Assembly: GCA_964574985.1 (NCBI GenBank)
Contig: CAZNPH010000018.1
Coordinates: 18,204-82,203 of the forward strand
Reading direction: 5' to 3'
From: CAZNPH01 sp964574985
GTDB taxonomy: Bacteria; Bacteroidota; Bacteroidia; Bacteroidales; SM23-62
Length of the DNA: 64,000 nt
Position numbers and translations under genes: made by a program. Below the pieces are notes generated by a model, which worked only from the letters and a program-made list of their open reading frames with translations, was not told where the DNA came from and made no database searches. Of the stretch, positions 1 to 9,372 are shown one piece after another (the first letter of the stretch is position 1; the number at the start of each line of letters is the position of its first letter).

Positions 1-2
1 AA

Positions 3-629
3 TTTTTCAAACAAGCAAGAGGAGCAGTGGGTGAGGGAGTGACCATTATTGCCGATTGCCATTATCACTTTATCGATGAAGATGATATTCAATGGACCGG
101 TGAAGACGCAATGGAACTGGCCAAAGGCCTGGAAAAACTTGATGTTCTCTGGATGGAGGGCCTGCCCTTTGTTACAGACCGCCCCGACTTGTACAAACTT
201 TTAAAAAAAGAAGTTCCGGGATTGTGTCTTCAGCAGGAATTCCCCAACAGTTTATCAGATATACCCATGGTGTCAGCAGGGATGGATGAGTACCCGGAAG
301 TGATCGATGTACAGGCGGCAGATCCCATCACCATGAGTTTCACGGAGCAGGTCCGTTTTGCGCGTTGGTGCATTGAAAACGGCAAGTTCTTTGACTCGCA
401 CTGGCCCGATTATACCAGTTTGCAGCTTGCCGCTGCCATGACTGGCGACCAGTATCCGTTATTTGAAGTCGGATCGGGGAATCACCGTGATATGAAAGTC
501 GGAAACGGAAAGCTTTCTGCACCCACCGAGCCGGGATTGATGCCCATTCGGTTTTCTGTAAACAATAAAAAGGATTGGCAAATAGCGGACTGGGAGTATA
601 TACTTCAACATAAAATTGATCATGAATAA
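3..629 (+). CDS. Enolase-superfamily enzyme, C-terminal part (5' end outside window)
   Basis: The frame is open to the left edge, so this is the 3' part of a gene that starts upstream; the GTG at 27 is probably internal. The segment reads as the C-terminal barrel of a mandelate racemase/muconate-lactonizing-type enzyme: an acidic-histidine strand (IIADCHYHF) where metal ligands normally sit, LDVLWMEGLPF resembling the W.E.P metal-binding strand, and a C-terminal GKLSAPTEPGL segment typical of the family's capping end. Such enzymes abstract a proton alpha to a carboxylate, usually as acid-sugar dehydratases or racemases. The stop codon overlaps the next start by 8 bp, so the two are probably co-transcribed. 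Substrate cannot be told; the metal ligands are not canonical in what is visible, so activity is an inference. Confidence 0.6.
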   Translation, partial: FFKQARGAVGEGVTIIADCHYHFIDEDDIQWTGEDAMELAKGLEKLDVLWMEGLPFVTDRPDLYKLLKKEVPGLCLQQEFPNSLSDIPMVSAGMDEYPEVIDVQAADPITMSFTEQVRFARWCIENGKFFDSHWPDYTSLQLAAAMTGDQYPLFEVGSGNHRDMKVGNGKLSAPTEPGLMPIRFSVNNKKDWQIADWEYILQHKIDHE

Positions 630-2901
630 AAATATTATTGTATGTTGTTTTTTGCTTATCCTTCAGTTTGGATCCTGCACCAGAGAAAAAGCCGAATTGG
701 TTTCTCATTTTGAAAGCGAAGGTGACCGTCAGTGGATCGGCGAGCAATTTTGGGCGAACCCATTGATGGACTGGCAAATAAGGAATAACCGGCTGGTCTG
801 TATCCATGGAGGGAGAAATCACAATGTTCGCCTGCTGACCCATGAGATACAGGACAGAAATGGCAATGTACGTACCAGTATACGAACCGGTTTCATAAAT
901 CATGCAGAAGATGGCAATGGCTTTGTCGGTTTCCGGATCGGCATAAAAGGGAATACGCCCGATTACCGTTCAACAATATTTCTGAATGAAGGGACGAAAC
1001 TGGGAGTCAGCTCCGATGGTTATCTGTTCATAGGAGATTCTGTAGGTGACGTTGCACTCCCTGCCAATATGTTAACAGATATTTTCCTGGAACTTGAAAT
1101 AACGGATAAAAACGACAACGTTGAATTGACCCTGATTTGCAGCGATCCAAAACGAAAGCAAGAATCAGTGTATTCATTTACTGTATCCCTGCCTGATGAA
1201 CAGGTGAACGGACATGTGGCCCTGGCTTGTGAAGGAACCGGAAAGGATAATAAAGCTCCCCGGGGATGGTTTGATGACTGGTATATTAACGGAGACAAAT
1301 TGAATATAAAAGAAGACCAGACATTCGGTCCGATATTCTGGACCCAGTATACATTGTCTGAGGATCATCTTACAATGCTTGCCTTTCTGGCCCCCTTCAA
1401 TACCAATTCTCTTGAAATTGTCACTCTTGAATTATTCAGAAACGGGAAATGGGGAAAAGCACAGGAGGCAGCAGTGGATACCCTTACCTATTCCGTTCTT
1501 TTTAATGTAGAGAATTGGGATGCAACAGAAGATGTCCGGTACCGGGTAATTTACCCGTATATAAAGAATGGCAGTGAAAAAAAAGCTGAATGGCATGGCA
1601 CGATCAGGAAAGAACCGAAAGATAAAGAGGAAATTTCCCTGGCAGCCATGACCGGTCTGGGGAATTTTGGTTTCCCTCATCATCCCCTGGTAAAATCAAT
1701 TGAACAGCATGATCCGGATTTGCTTTTCTTTTCAGGCGATCAGATCTATGAAGGGAATGACGGTTTCGGGACTGTAATTGCTGAAAATGAAAGGGAGGTA
1801 AGACGTGCAATGTTTAACTACTTGTCCAAATGGTGGACATTCGGCTGGACATACCGGGAACTTATGAAAAACAGGCCATCCATAATGACTGTTGACGATC
1901 ATGATCTGTACCAGAATGATATCTGGGGCAAAGGAGGTGTGAAAATGGGCGAAAACCGGTGCATGGGTGGATATCTCCAGCCAACCACATGGGTCAATGC
2001 CGTTGAATACTCACAAATGGGACATTTGCCCGAGCCGGTCGATTCCCGGCCGATAAAAAACGGGATCCATGTACATTTCACCCGAATGAAATACGGAGGA
2101 CTGGATCTGGCCGTAATTGAAGATCGAAAATTCAAATCGGCTCCGGGTGATGTTCTGGACCATCCCATCGGGCATTCCAATATGTATAATTTAGAATCCA
2201 TAAAAAGTTCAGACTTTGATCCGGAAGACCTGGATGATGAGGAACTTATTTTATTGGGAGACAGGCAGCTGTCATTCCTGAAAGATTGGGTGAACGACCG
2301 GCAGGAAGTACAATTCAAAGCAGTGGTTTCCGGATCGCCATTTTGTATGCCCCATCATGGGTATGGTGGCATGGTGGCCGATCTGGACGCAAACGGCTGG
2401 CCCCAGTCTGCCCGTGACAACGCTTTGCGGGTCATCAGCGAAGGTCCCGCCGTAATGATTCACGGCGACATTCATCTGGCAACCCTTGTACAGCACGGGA
2501 TCGATGAGTTTGGTGACGGACCTTGGTCTTTTTCTGTTGCTGCTGCCGCTGCTGTTTCCCGGAGGATCTGGGCACCTGAGAATCCGGGGATAAACCGGGA
2601 ACCGGGAGCTCCCGAATATACAGGTGATTTTTTTGACGGACTTGGCAACAGGATGACCGTTGTTGCTGTAGCAAATCCGGATACCGAGTTTGAAAAAAAT
2701 TACCGCCAGGATGATGGCTCGGTACTGGATACCCGCAATTTGAGGGGATCCGGTTTTGGCATCATACGTTTCAACAGGAAAAGCGGGGAAGTCACATTTG
2801 AAAGCTGGCCGATTTACCGGGAATCTGTTCCACTTTCCAAAAGAGAACAGCATCCGGGATGGCCCGAAACGATTCCTGTTTTTAATACAAGCCGGCAATG
2901 A
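622..2901 (+). CDS. PhoD-like metallophosphatase lipoprotein
   Basis: I chose the ATG at 622 over a TTG six bases upstream because it gives a clean lipoprotein signal (hydrophobic run then FGSC at about residue 20), so the protein should be anchored in the outer or inner membrane. Residues of about 40-220 look like a beta-sandwich (LamG/DUF1080-like). The C-terminal half (about 340-700) is a PhoD-type binuclear metallophosphatase: SGDQIYEGNDG, TVDDHDLYQND and MIHGDIHLATLVQHG carry the expected Asp and His metal ligands. PhoD proteins cleave phosphodiesters or phosphomonoesters outside the cytoplasm. It overlaps the upstream enolase-superfamily gene by 8 bp and precedes sugar-enzyme genes, so it may act in a substrate-specific catabolic locus rather than general phosphate scavenging. 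Substrate is unknown. Confidence 0.8.
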   Translation: MNKNIIVCCFLLILQFGSCTREKAELVSHFESEGDRQWIGEQFWANPLMDWQIRNNRLVCIHGGRNHNVRLLTHEIQDRNGNVRTSIRTGFINHAEDGNGFVGFRIGIKGNTPDYRSTIFLNEGTKLGVSSDGYLFIGDSVGDVALPANMLTDIFLELEITDKNDNVELTLICSDPKRKQESVYSFTVSLPDEQVNGHVALACEGTGKDNKAPRGWFDDWYINGDKLNIKEDQTFGPIFWTQYTLSEDHLTMLAFLAPFNTNSLEIVTLELFRNGKWGKAQEAAVDTLTYSVLFNVENWDATEDVRYRVIYPYIKNGSEKKAEWHGTIRKEPKDKEEISLAAMTGLGNFGFPHHPLVKSIEQHDPDLLFFSGDQIYEGNDGFGTVIAENEREVRRAMFNYLSKWWTFGWTYRELMKNRPSIMTVDDHDLYQNDIWGKGGVKMGENRCMGGYLQPTTWVNAVEYSQMGHLPEPVDSRPIKNGIHVHFTRMKYGGLDLAVIEDRKFKSAPGDVLDHPIGHSNMYNLESIKSSDFDPEDLDDEELILLGDRQLSFLKDWVNDRQEVQFKAVVSGSPFCMPHHGYGGMVADLDANGWPQSARDNALRVISEGPAVMIHGDIHLATLVQHGIDEFGDGPWSFSVAAAAAVSRRIWAPENPGINREPGAPEYTGDFFDGLGNRMTVVAVANPDTEFEKNYRQDDGSVLDTRNLRGSGFGIIRFNRKSGEVTFESWPIYRESVPLSKREQHPGWPETIPVFNTSRQ

Positions 2902-2994
2902 ACAATCCGTACTTGTATTAATAAAGTTCATTTGAATGATATCAAAGAAGGTGATAACAATTCGCATATATATGTAATCGTAAAATCAATCATC

Positions 2995-4542
2995 ATGGAC
3001 AGAAGAAAGTTTATCAAAAACAGTATCGGAGCGGGCGTGGCCGGCTCGGCCGTGGTTAACGGACTCTATATTCCGGGGGCTTTCGGAAGCAGCCCCTATG
3101 ACCAGCCCGACATCCCCATTCCCAGTCCGCACCTCAACAAGCTGGCCGTCAAGCCCCTGATGACCAACATGTATCACACCGAAGTATGGCAGGGTCCCTG
3201 CCGTTTCAGCATAGAAACCCCTGAAGAGGAGAAACAGCAGGCTCTGTCTGCTTTTGAAAAGTTCAGGGGGCAGGTAAAACCGGGGATGAACGGACTCGAC
3301 CCGGAGAATTGCCGGGTGATGGATCCGGACCTGGTATTATTCGTGGAGGATTTTGAGATCCCGGGCAAGGAGTATGCGAAGATCGATATGGATGCCCGGG
3401 AAGCGGATGTATTTTTTGTCCATCCCGGTGGGTCTTCCACGGCCACCTATGAGATAGCCAAAAAGTACAACAAACCTGTGGTTTTTACCCCGGGCATTAA
3501 TTTCCGTAAGTTCGATATTGCTGCTTTGTGCCGGGCCCGCGGACTGGAAGTATATGTGCCTGACACTCCGGGGGAAGCTGCCGAAGTGATGTCCCTGCTG
3601 CGGGCAAGGAAAGTGCTGGGGCAGACCAGGATCCTTTATCCTACCGACCGGGGATGGCCCGCGGTTACCTGCACGGCGGGTGTCGATGACCCGGAAAAGC
3701 TGAAGGAGAAATACGGCGTCGAACTGGTGGTTATTTCCTTTGCCCAGCTTGCCGAAGAAATGGAAAAGACACGGCAAAGTGCCGAAGAACGCAGAAGGGC
3801 GGAAAAAATGGCCGGGATCATGACCCGGGAAGCCGACCGTTTGTTTTTGGACGAGAAGTATGTGGCCCGGAGCATGGAATTTTACAACACGGTTATCCGG
3901 CTGATGCAAAAGCACAATTGCAATGCCTTTACCATCGAATGTTTTGAGTTCTGTGTTACCAAGTTGCCGCAAAAGTGGGAGATCACCCCCTGCCTGGTCC
4001 AGACAATGTTCAAGGACTTGGGGATCCCTTCTGCCTGTCAGGGCGACCTGGTCGCACTTCTGACCATGCACATGCTGATGTCACTGTCAAAAAAGTCATC
4101 CCATTTCGGCAACATGGTTTTTCGGGAAGGCGATACGGTGGGCGTTCAGCATGCCGCTCCGGGCATCAAGATGAACGGATGGAAAAAGCCCGCCCTGCCA
4201 TACCAATTGGGCAATTTTGTACAGGCAGGCTGGGGCACCAAGGCGATCGTGGATTTTACCAACAACGAAGAGAAACGGGTCACCGCAGCCCGGATGGATC
4301 CCACCGGCAGGTCCATGCTGGTCTTGAAAGGTGAGATCGTCGGTACGGGAGGATGGAATGAGGACCGGCTGGGATGTGCGGTAACTGCATGGATGAAGGG
4401 CAGGGAGAGCGGAACAGCCGAACATTTCAGGCGGAAGATGATTGACTACGGGAACCATCTGGTGTGGGTATACGGAGATTATACTGAACAGATGGAAAAA
4501 ATGGGAGAGATGTGCGGATTTGAAGTAGAGGTTCTCAGTTGA
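2995..4542 (+). CDS. Sugar isomerase-like protein (FucI/AraA fold) with Tat signal
   Basis: The start at ATG 2995 is preferred because it begins directly with a twin-arginine signal (MDRRKFIKNSIGAGVAG); an earlier in-frame start at 2932 would bury it. The mature part has the layout of L-fucose/L-arabinose isomerase-like proteins: an N-terminal Rossmann-like region, then a C-terminal domain with acidic and histidine residues (TIECFEFC near residue 310, HFGNMVFREGDTVGVQHAAPG near 375). Family members convert aldoses and ketoses using a divalent metal and normally work in the cytoplasm, so export is notable. Its neighbours are the PhoD-like lipoprotein and a beta-helix protein. The reaction cannot be assigned from sequence alone; it could be a non-isomerase sugar-binding paralogue. 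Confidence 0.65.
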   Translation: MDRRKFIKNSIGAGVAGSAVVNGLYIPGAFGSSPYDQPDIPIPSPHLNKLAVKPLMTNMYHTEVWQGPCRFSIETPEEEKQQALSAFEKFRGQVKPGMNGLDPENCRVMDPDLVLFVEDFEIPGKEYAKIDMDAREADVFFVHPGGSSTATYEIAKKYNKPVVFTPGINFRKFDIAALCRARGLEVYVPDTPGEAAEVMSLLRARKVLGQTRILYPTDRGWPAVTCTAGVDDPEKLKEKYGVELVVISFAQLAEEMEKTRQSAEERRRAEKMAGIMTREADRLFLDEKYVARSMEFYNTVIRLMQKHNCNAFTIECFEFCVTKLPQKWEITPCLVQTMFKDLGIPSACQGDLVALLTMHMLMSLSKKSSHFGNMVFREGDTVGVQHAAPGIKMNGWKKPALPYQLGNFVQAGWGTKAIVDFTNNEEKRVTAARMDPTGRSMLVLKGEIVGTGGWNEDRLGCAVTAWMKGRESGTAEHFRRKMIDYGNHLVWVYGDYTEQMEKMGEMCGFEVEVLS

Positions 4543-4585
4543 TGCACAGTTCGATGAAAATAATAAGCTGAAAAAATACTTGATC

Positions 4586-7294
4586 ATGAAAAATATAGCA
4601 CAAGGAATACCGAAAATGCTGTTTTGGATTGTTATGATATTGACAGGCATGGCATCTGTCCGTGTGCCTGCACATGCAACCGGCACCGGGGTTACAGAAA
4701 ATGCTGCCGGCAATGACCGGCAGCCCCTTCCGGTCTTTATCCTGGCCGGACACAACAATGTGGCCGGCTATCATCATTCGCTGGATGAGCTTCCTGAAGA
4801 ATACAAAGATGGAGTAGAGAATGCGTTATTTTACAAAGAGGGAAACTGGGTAAAGCTTTCCCCGGAAGCAACCAAAACGGAGGATACCCAATCCGCATTT
4901 GGACTGGAAACTTCTTTTGCTTCACGGTTATCGGAAGAGTTCGATGACAAAACAGGGATCATCCGTGTATACAAAGGAAACACTTCGGTTGCCGATGACT
5001 GGGATCCGGAAAACGGGGAATTATATAAAAAGCTGGTGGAGACAATTCAATCGGCGAAAAAATCCCGGTCCCTCAATATTCTGGGGTTGGTGTGGGACAA
5101 TGGCCTGGGCGATGCCAAAACAGAAGAAATGGCAAAGGCTTACAAAGCGAATTTTGAGCATTTCATTTATGAATTGCGTAAAGATATCGATGAACCCGGA
5201 CTTCCGGTAATTTCAGTGAGGGAGCCCATTTCAAAAGAGTTGATAAAAATTCAGCGGGAGCAGCTGGAAAAAGTTGAATTGGAAAACCATGCCTGGGTAA
5301 ATTCTGATGATATCCCCCAGCCCGATAAATGGCATTATACGGCCGAAGGGACCATCATGCTAGGTAGGCGGCTGGCCGAAAAGATGCTTCGGTTCATCCC
5401 GGAAAAATTCACCGGGCAAACCAACGCTGTCCGGGCCGGCGCCCTGCACATCGAACCGCCCACGCTGATCTGCCTGGGATTTGACTGGCGCATTGAAGGG
5501 GATGACAATGTGAATGCGGAAGTGCAGGTTCAGTACAGGCGGCATGGTGAAAGCCGGTGGAAGCAATACATGCCCCTGCTGCGTACCGGCAGGGGAAGGA
5601 CAGCCGGGTACGGCTACGGGAATTTCAATGACCCTCATCACGAGATGGAATACCGGATACCGGACGGTTTTGCAGGGAGCATCATGGACCTTCAGCCGGG
5701 CACGGTCTATGAGGTCAGACTGGAAATGACCGATCCCGACGGGGTAAGCGGAGAGCCGGTCCGCAAGCTCACACTGGAAACACGTGCCGAACCACAGCCT
5801 TTTGCCGGCGGGGAAGTCCGCCATGTATACCCTCCCGGCTATGAAGGCGAAAAGGAACAGCCCGCTTACAATACGCTGATGCACGCGGTCAACGGTTTCC
5901 AGACCTGGTGCGACTGCTACCAGACCGTCCATCCCAACCGGGCCCGCCCGGGAACCCGTATCCTGGTGCACGGCGGCGTGCACAAAACCGATTATCACGA
6001 CTACCGCGATGAAGGGGGTTTGTGGCTGCACGGCATGCAAACTTTCATTGCCGGCGGCGAACCGGGCAAGCCCATTGCCATCATGGCAGCCGGCGACGGG
6101 GAGGTCATATTCGATGCCAATGGCAGCGACCGTTATTTCAATATTGCCGCTGCCGACCACCTGTATTTTGAAGGCATCACGGTGAGGAACACCCGGATCG
6201 CTTTTTACTGTGGTCTGCAGGGGCTGCAGGCCTGCACGGGCCTGACGGTGAAAAACTGCAGGATCGAGCAGGTTCAGTACGGGGTACTGGCCCAGGACGG
6301 GCGAAGCGAGAACTTCTACATTGCCGACAATGTGTTCACCGGAAGGAATCCCTCCGACCGTTTCAATCCGGAAAGCGGCGGGGCATGGGGCCATACCGAA
6401 GCGGGTTATCCCGTGAACCTGGCCGGGAAGGGTCATGTGGTCTGCTACAACCATGCGGCCAATTTCTGGGACGGGTTCAATGTCTTTACCAACAGTCTTG
6501 CCGACCCCGGACTGAACCAGCAAAGCCGGGCCATCGACATATACAACAATGACATTTATAACATCACCGACAACTTTATCGAGGCCGACGGGGGATATGC
6601 CAACATCCGCATCCTGCGGAACCGCTGCTTCAATTCCATGGCAGCCCCCTTGTCCATTCAGCCGGTGTATTGCGGGCCCGTGTACTGGATACGCAACATC
6701 GTGTACAATTCCCACAAGGGGACCCAGGCATTCAAAATGGTCAACGGCGACAATGTGATCATATACCACAACACCTCCACCTGCCATTACACGGTCGGGG
6801 GAGGGGTAAAGTATATGGACATGAGGAACAACCTGTTCATGGGTCCGGCTGATTATGTGGTGGAAAAACAAAGAGAACGCGGAATGAAGATATTCAGCGT
6901 TGGTTTTGACGACGAGCGTAGCCGGGTGGATTACAATGCCGTGCGGGTGGGGATTGATGATGAGGATATTTTCTGCATGAAGTCCGGGCAAACAAATGTA
7001 TGCGCCGGCACCACGGAAGAATTTGCCGAAAAGACCGGGTATCAGGAACACACTGTCGAGGTTAAGGATTATGATATTTTTGTTGATGCCCGGGAACCGG
7101 ATCATGTGCCTTCCAATGAAGGCAAGTTATATAATCCCCGGACGGTTGACCTGCGGCCCAAACCCCGTGCTCCCGTGGTGGATGCCGGATGCATTATCCC
7201 CGGGATCAATGACAATTACACAGGCAAAGCCCCGGATATCGGTACATACGAAGCAGGACAGGAAAGGCCTCATTACGGGCCAAGAAAACGGTAA
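4586..7294 (+). CDS. Secreted SASA/SGNH-esterase-like domain fused to right-handed beta-helix
   Basis: ATG 4586 follows a TTG six bases earlier and gives a normal signal peptide (MKNIAQGIPKMLFWIVMIL...). Residues of about 45-270 resemble the SASA (sialate O-acetylesterase-like, SGNH) domain, with the expected D..H-type end (PDKWHYTAEGTIMLGRRLA). The usual GQSN nucleophile motif reads GHNN at residues 55-58, so the catalytic serine is replaced by asparagine. Residues of about 290-400 look like a fibronectin-type linker, and from about 420 on repeated N-rich turns (YFEGITVRNTRI, LTVKNCRIEQVQYG, YNNDIYNITDNF) indicate a parallel beta-helix as in polysaccharide lyases or DUF1565-type proteins. 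It is the last gene of the 1-7.3 kb run. The likely role is binding or cleaving an acidic polysaccharide outside the cell; the esterase domain may be non-catalytic. Confidence 0.7.
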   Translation: MKNIAQGIPKMLFWIVMILTGMASVRVPAHATGTGVTENAAGNDRQPLPVFILAGHNNVAGYHHSLDELPEEYKDGVENALFYKEGNWVKLSPEATKTEDTQSAFGLETSFASRLSEEFDDKTGIIRVYKGNTSVADDWDPENGELYKKLVETIQSAKKSRSLNILGLVWDNGLGDAKTEEMAKAYKANFEHFIYELRKDIDEPGLPVISVREPISKELIKIQREQLEKVELENHAWVNSDDIPQPDKWHYTAEGTIMLGRRLAEKMLRFIPEKFTGQTNAVRAGALHIEPPTLICLGFDWRIEGDDNVNAEVQVQYRRHGESRWKQYMPLLRTGRGRTAGYGYGNFNDPHHEMEYRIPDGFAGSIMDLQPGTVYEVRLEMTDPDGVSGEPVRKLTLETRAEPQPFAGGEVRHVYPPGYEGEKEQPAYNTLMHAVNGFQTWCDCYQTVHPNRARPGTRILVHGGVHKTDYHDYRDEGGLWLHGMQTFIAGGEPGKPIAIMAAGDGEVIFDANGSDRYFNIAAADHLYFEGITVRNTRIAFYCGLQGLQACTGLTVKNCRIEQVQYGVLAQDGRSENFYIADNVFTGRNPSDRFNPESGGAWGHTEAGYPVNLAGKGHVVCYNHAANFWDGFNVFTNSLADPGLNQQSRAIDIYNNDIYNITDNFIEADGGYANIRILRNRCFNSMAAPLSIQPVYCGPVYWIRNIVYNSHKGTQAFKMVNGDNVIIYHNTSTCHYTVGGGVKYMDMRNNLFMGPADYVVEKQRERGMKIFSVGFDDERSRVDYNAVRVGIDDEDIFCMKSGQTNVCAGTTEEFAEKTGYQEHTVEVKDYDIFVDAREPDHVPSNEGKLYNPRTVDLRPKPRAPVVDAGCIIPGINDNYTGKAPDIGTYEAGQERPHYGPRKR

Positions 7295-7401
7295 TCTGAA
7301 TAGCAACTCCAATTGAAATGAAGAAGTAATTACCCGTATAAAGGTTGGGGAATATGGCTATGATTCAAGGGATGGTAAAAGGTTTAATAGGAAGCAGTAA
7401 A

Positions 7402-7434
7402 TTGTATTTAATCTGACAAATTTTTTTAAGTTTG
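7402..7434 (+). promoter_or_regulatory. Possible Bacteroidetes-type promoter
   Basis: TAAGTTTG at 7427-7434 fits the TAnnTTTG -7 box, and ATTG at 7401-7404 lies 22 bases upstream where a TTG -33 element is expected. It would serve the GH2 remnant that starts at 7460. The spacing is slightly long and the region is AT-rich, so chance is possible. Confidence 0.3.
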
Positions 7435-7459
7435 GATTAAATATTGAAACACATTTATT

Positions 7460-8757
7460 GTGAGAACCATTCCATCACATTTGCTTCTATTGCTAAGCTT
7501 TCATCTCTGCCTTGCACAAAAGGATTATGAAACCGTTCGGATTTTGCAGCGTAACCGGGAACCATCCCGTGCCTTTGCCTACCAGTTTGCGGATGTTGAA
7601 TCCGCAAAAACCTTTGATCCGGAGAACGCGTTATACCGGTCATTGAACGGATATTGGAAGTTTTACCGGGCAAGGCATCCCGAACAGACACCGGCCGGTT
7701 TTTACAGGGACGATTATGATGTTTCGGGATGGCATGAAATCGAAGTCCCGTCCAACTGGCAAATGAAGAACTATGGGAACCCGATATACAAGGGCGCCCG
7801 TTATCCTTCTTTCGATAAGAAAAAATTCCCGGCCGTTCACACTCCTTATGGCAATCCTGCCGGCTGTTATAAACGGACCTTCACGGTTCCGGATGACTGG
7901 ACAGGCAAACAGGTTTTTGTCCATTTTGACGGTGTTGAGTCCGCCTTCCATCTATGGGTGAACGGCGATCCGGTGGGGTATTCCCAGGACAGCAAATTGC
8001 CTTCGGAATTTAATCTGACGGGGAGAAGGAAATCACCCTGACTGCCATGATCCCTTCGCCCCGAAAGTGGACCGCTGAACCCCCCGATTTGTATCCATTG
8101 TTACTCTCTCTGGAAGAGAACGGGAAGATCACCCAGGTGACCGGCACAGAGTTCGGTTTTCCTGAGCTGGAAATTAAAGAGGGTATATTGTTGCTGAACG
8201 GAAAACCATCAAAATCGGGCATGATTTCCTTACCTTCTGTTGCTCCCCGGGAATCTGCGGTCATCGATAATCCTGTGGCGGTTGAACAACTGCCCGGTAA
8301 TAGCGAATGGCTTTTAAATGTATCGCTCAGACTTAAAAAAGATGAATTGTGGGCAAAAAAAAAGGCTCCTGTGGTAAAAGAGCAGCTCATCATTCAACCT
8401 CATGATTTTGAAAAAAAGGAAATGCATTCGAACCATAAGCTGACCATGCGAAAAGACGGCAATATGACCGAACTGTTCAATGACCGGTTCAGTGTCAGGA
8501 TCAACCACAATACCGGATGGATTGAAGACTACCGAATGGACGGACATATATTGATGAAACGGGGTCCGAAGTTGAATTTCTGGCGTCCGCCCACCGATAA
8601 CGACGGCTTATATGGTAAAGCCGTAAAGCCCAGAGGAGGAAGAAGGATTATTGCGGAATGGCTGCAGAACAATTTGGATAAGTTGAGTTATCTGGTACAA
8701 TCGGTGGATTTGTGGAATTGCCTGAAAGGATGGACAAGTTGTTGCTTGTGCCGATGA
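7460..8757 (+). pseudogene. GH2 beta-galactosidase remnant, catalytic barrel deleted
   Basis: The first part (GTG 7460 to stop at 8041) encodes a signal peptide and the GH2 sugar-binding jelly-roll: LNGYWKFYRA, VPSNWQMKNYGNPIYK, HTPYGNPAGCYKRTF, VNGDPVGYSQDSKLPSEFNLT. Homology resumes from 8047 with LYPLLLSLEENGKITQ...FGFPELEIKEGILLLNGKP, the sequence just before the catalytic TIM barrel. It then jumps to the linker after the barrel and to the C-terminal domain (LNFWRPPTDNDGLYG). The whole barrel of about 300 residues with both catalytic glutamates is absent, as is part of the N-terminal domain. After about 8700 a further jump and frame change lead to ELPERMDKL, the motif that precedes YGRGPHENY in intact enzymes. 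Intact enzymes have about 1000 residues; about 430 codons remain. No activity is expected. Confidence 0.85.
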
Positions 8758-9372
8758 CAGAAAAACAAGGTCTCGGTGATCAATATGGTTTCTACCGGAA
8801 CCATAGAACATCGGACGACAGAATTACTTAAATTCAAATCCTCACTTGCCGAGGGTATTCTCGATCAGTGTGATGATGTGATTTTCCTTGGGGGAAGCAA
8901 GTTCAACAAACTGATGGATACTGTGGAGCGGATGTTGCCGGAATCGCCGGGTGAGGAGAAGACAAGTGTTGACATTGAGTAGGAGATTAACTCAGAGAAG
9001 AGGGATTTTCAGGGGCCCTCCGAACCTGAACCGAAAACCGGGGAAATCGAGGCCGAACCACTGAATCTTTATGACGATAATGAGGAACAGTAGGTAATTA
9101 CATCTGAAGAGTGCACAGAGGCTGATTTATTGGTAACAGATGCCATGGTAGATACTGATCCGGAGACAATTATTAAGAACGGGCTGATCTTTATTGCCGG
9201 GTTGACGAAAACACTCAGTGATCCGGTAACAACCAAAAACCTTGTTTCCACTATTGTTGACAAGGATGAGAATGACGGGAAAACATACCTGAAAATTCCC
9301 GTAGAGAGCGAAAAATCAGTTGAGAATTTCCTTGTTGGTATGATCGGGAATTTTGTTAAAAGTATGGGATGA
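8758..9372 (+). pseudogene. SNF2-family helicase C-terminal remnant
   Basis: In the frame of the preceding GH2 remnant and directly after its stop, the text reads QKNKVSVINMVSTGTIEHR, then LAEGILD and a C-terminal tail. This matches the end of SNF2 helicases (RIGQ...V...ITKGTIEE...L...LAEGIL). One frame over, GCCGATGACAGA encodes ADDR, which normally stands just before HRIGQ. A small deletion between CAGA microrepeats may therefore have removed these residues. Two in-frame TAG stops (8980 and 9091) interrupt the tail. The part up to 9372 (KTYLKIPVESEKSVENFLVG) resembles the extra C-terminal segment seen on Bacteroidetes SNF2 helicases. It is too short for any helicase motif except motif VI debris. 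Confidence 0.65.

Noticed and set aside
5360..7105. 581-residue minus-strand frame over the beta-helix gene
   Set aside because: No motif, and it mirrors a clearly coding plus strand with signal and domain structure.
8776..8982. Independent small 68-residue protein
   Set aside because: It is in frame with flanking SNF2-like text and has the TGTIE..L...LAEGIL motif of a helicase end.
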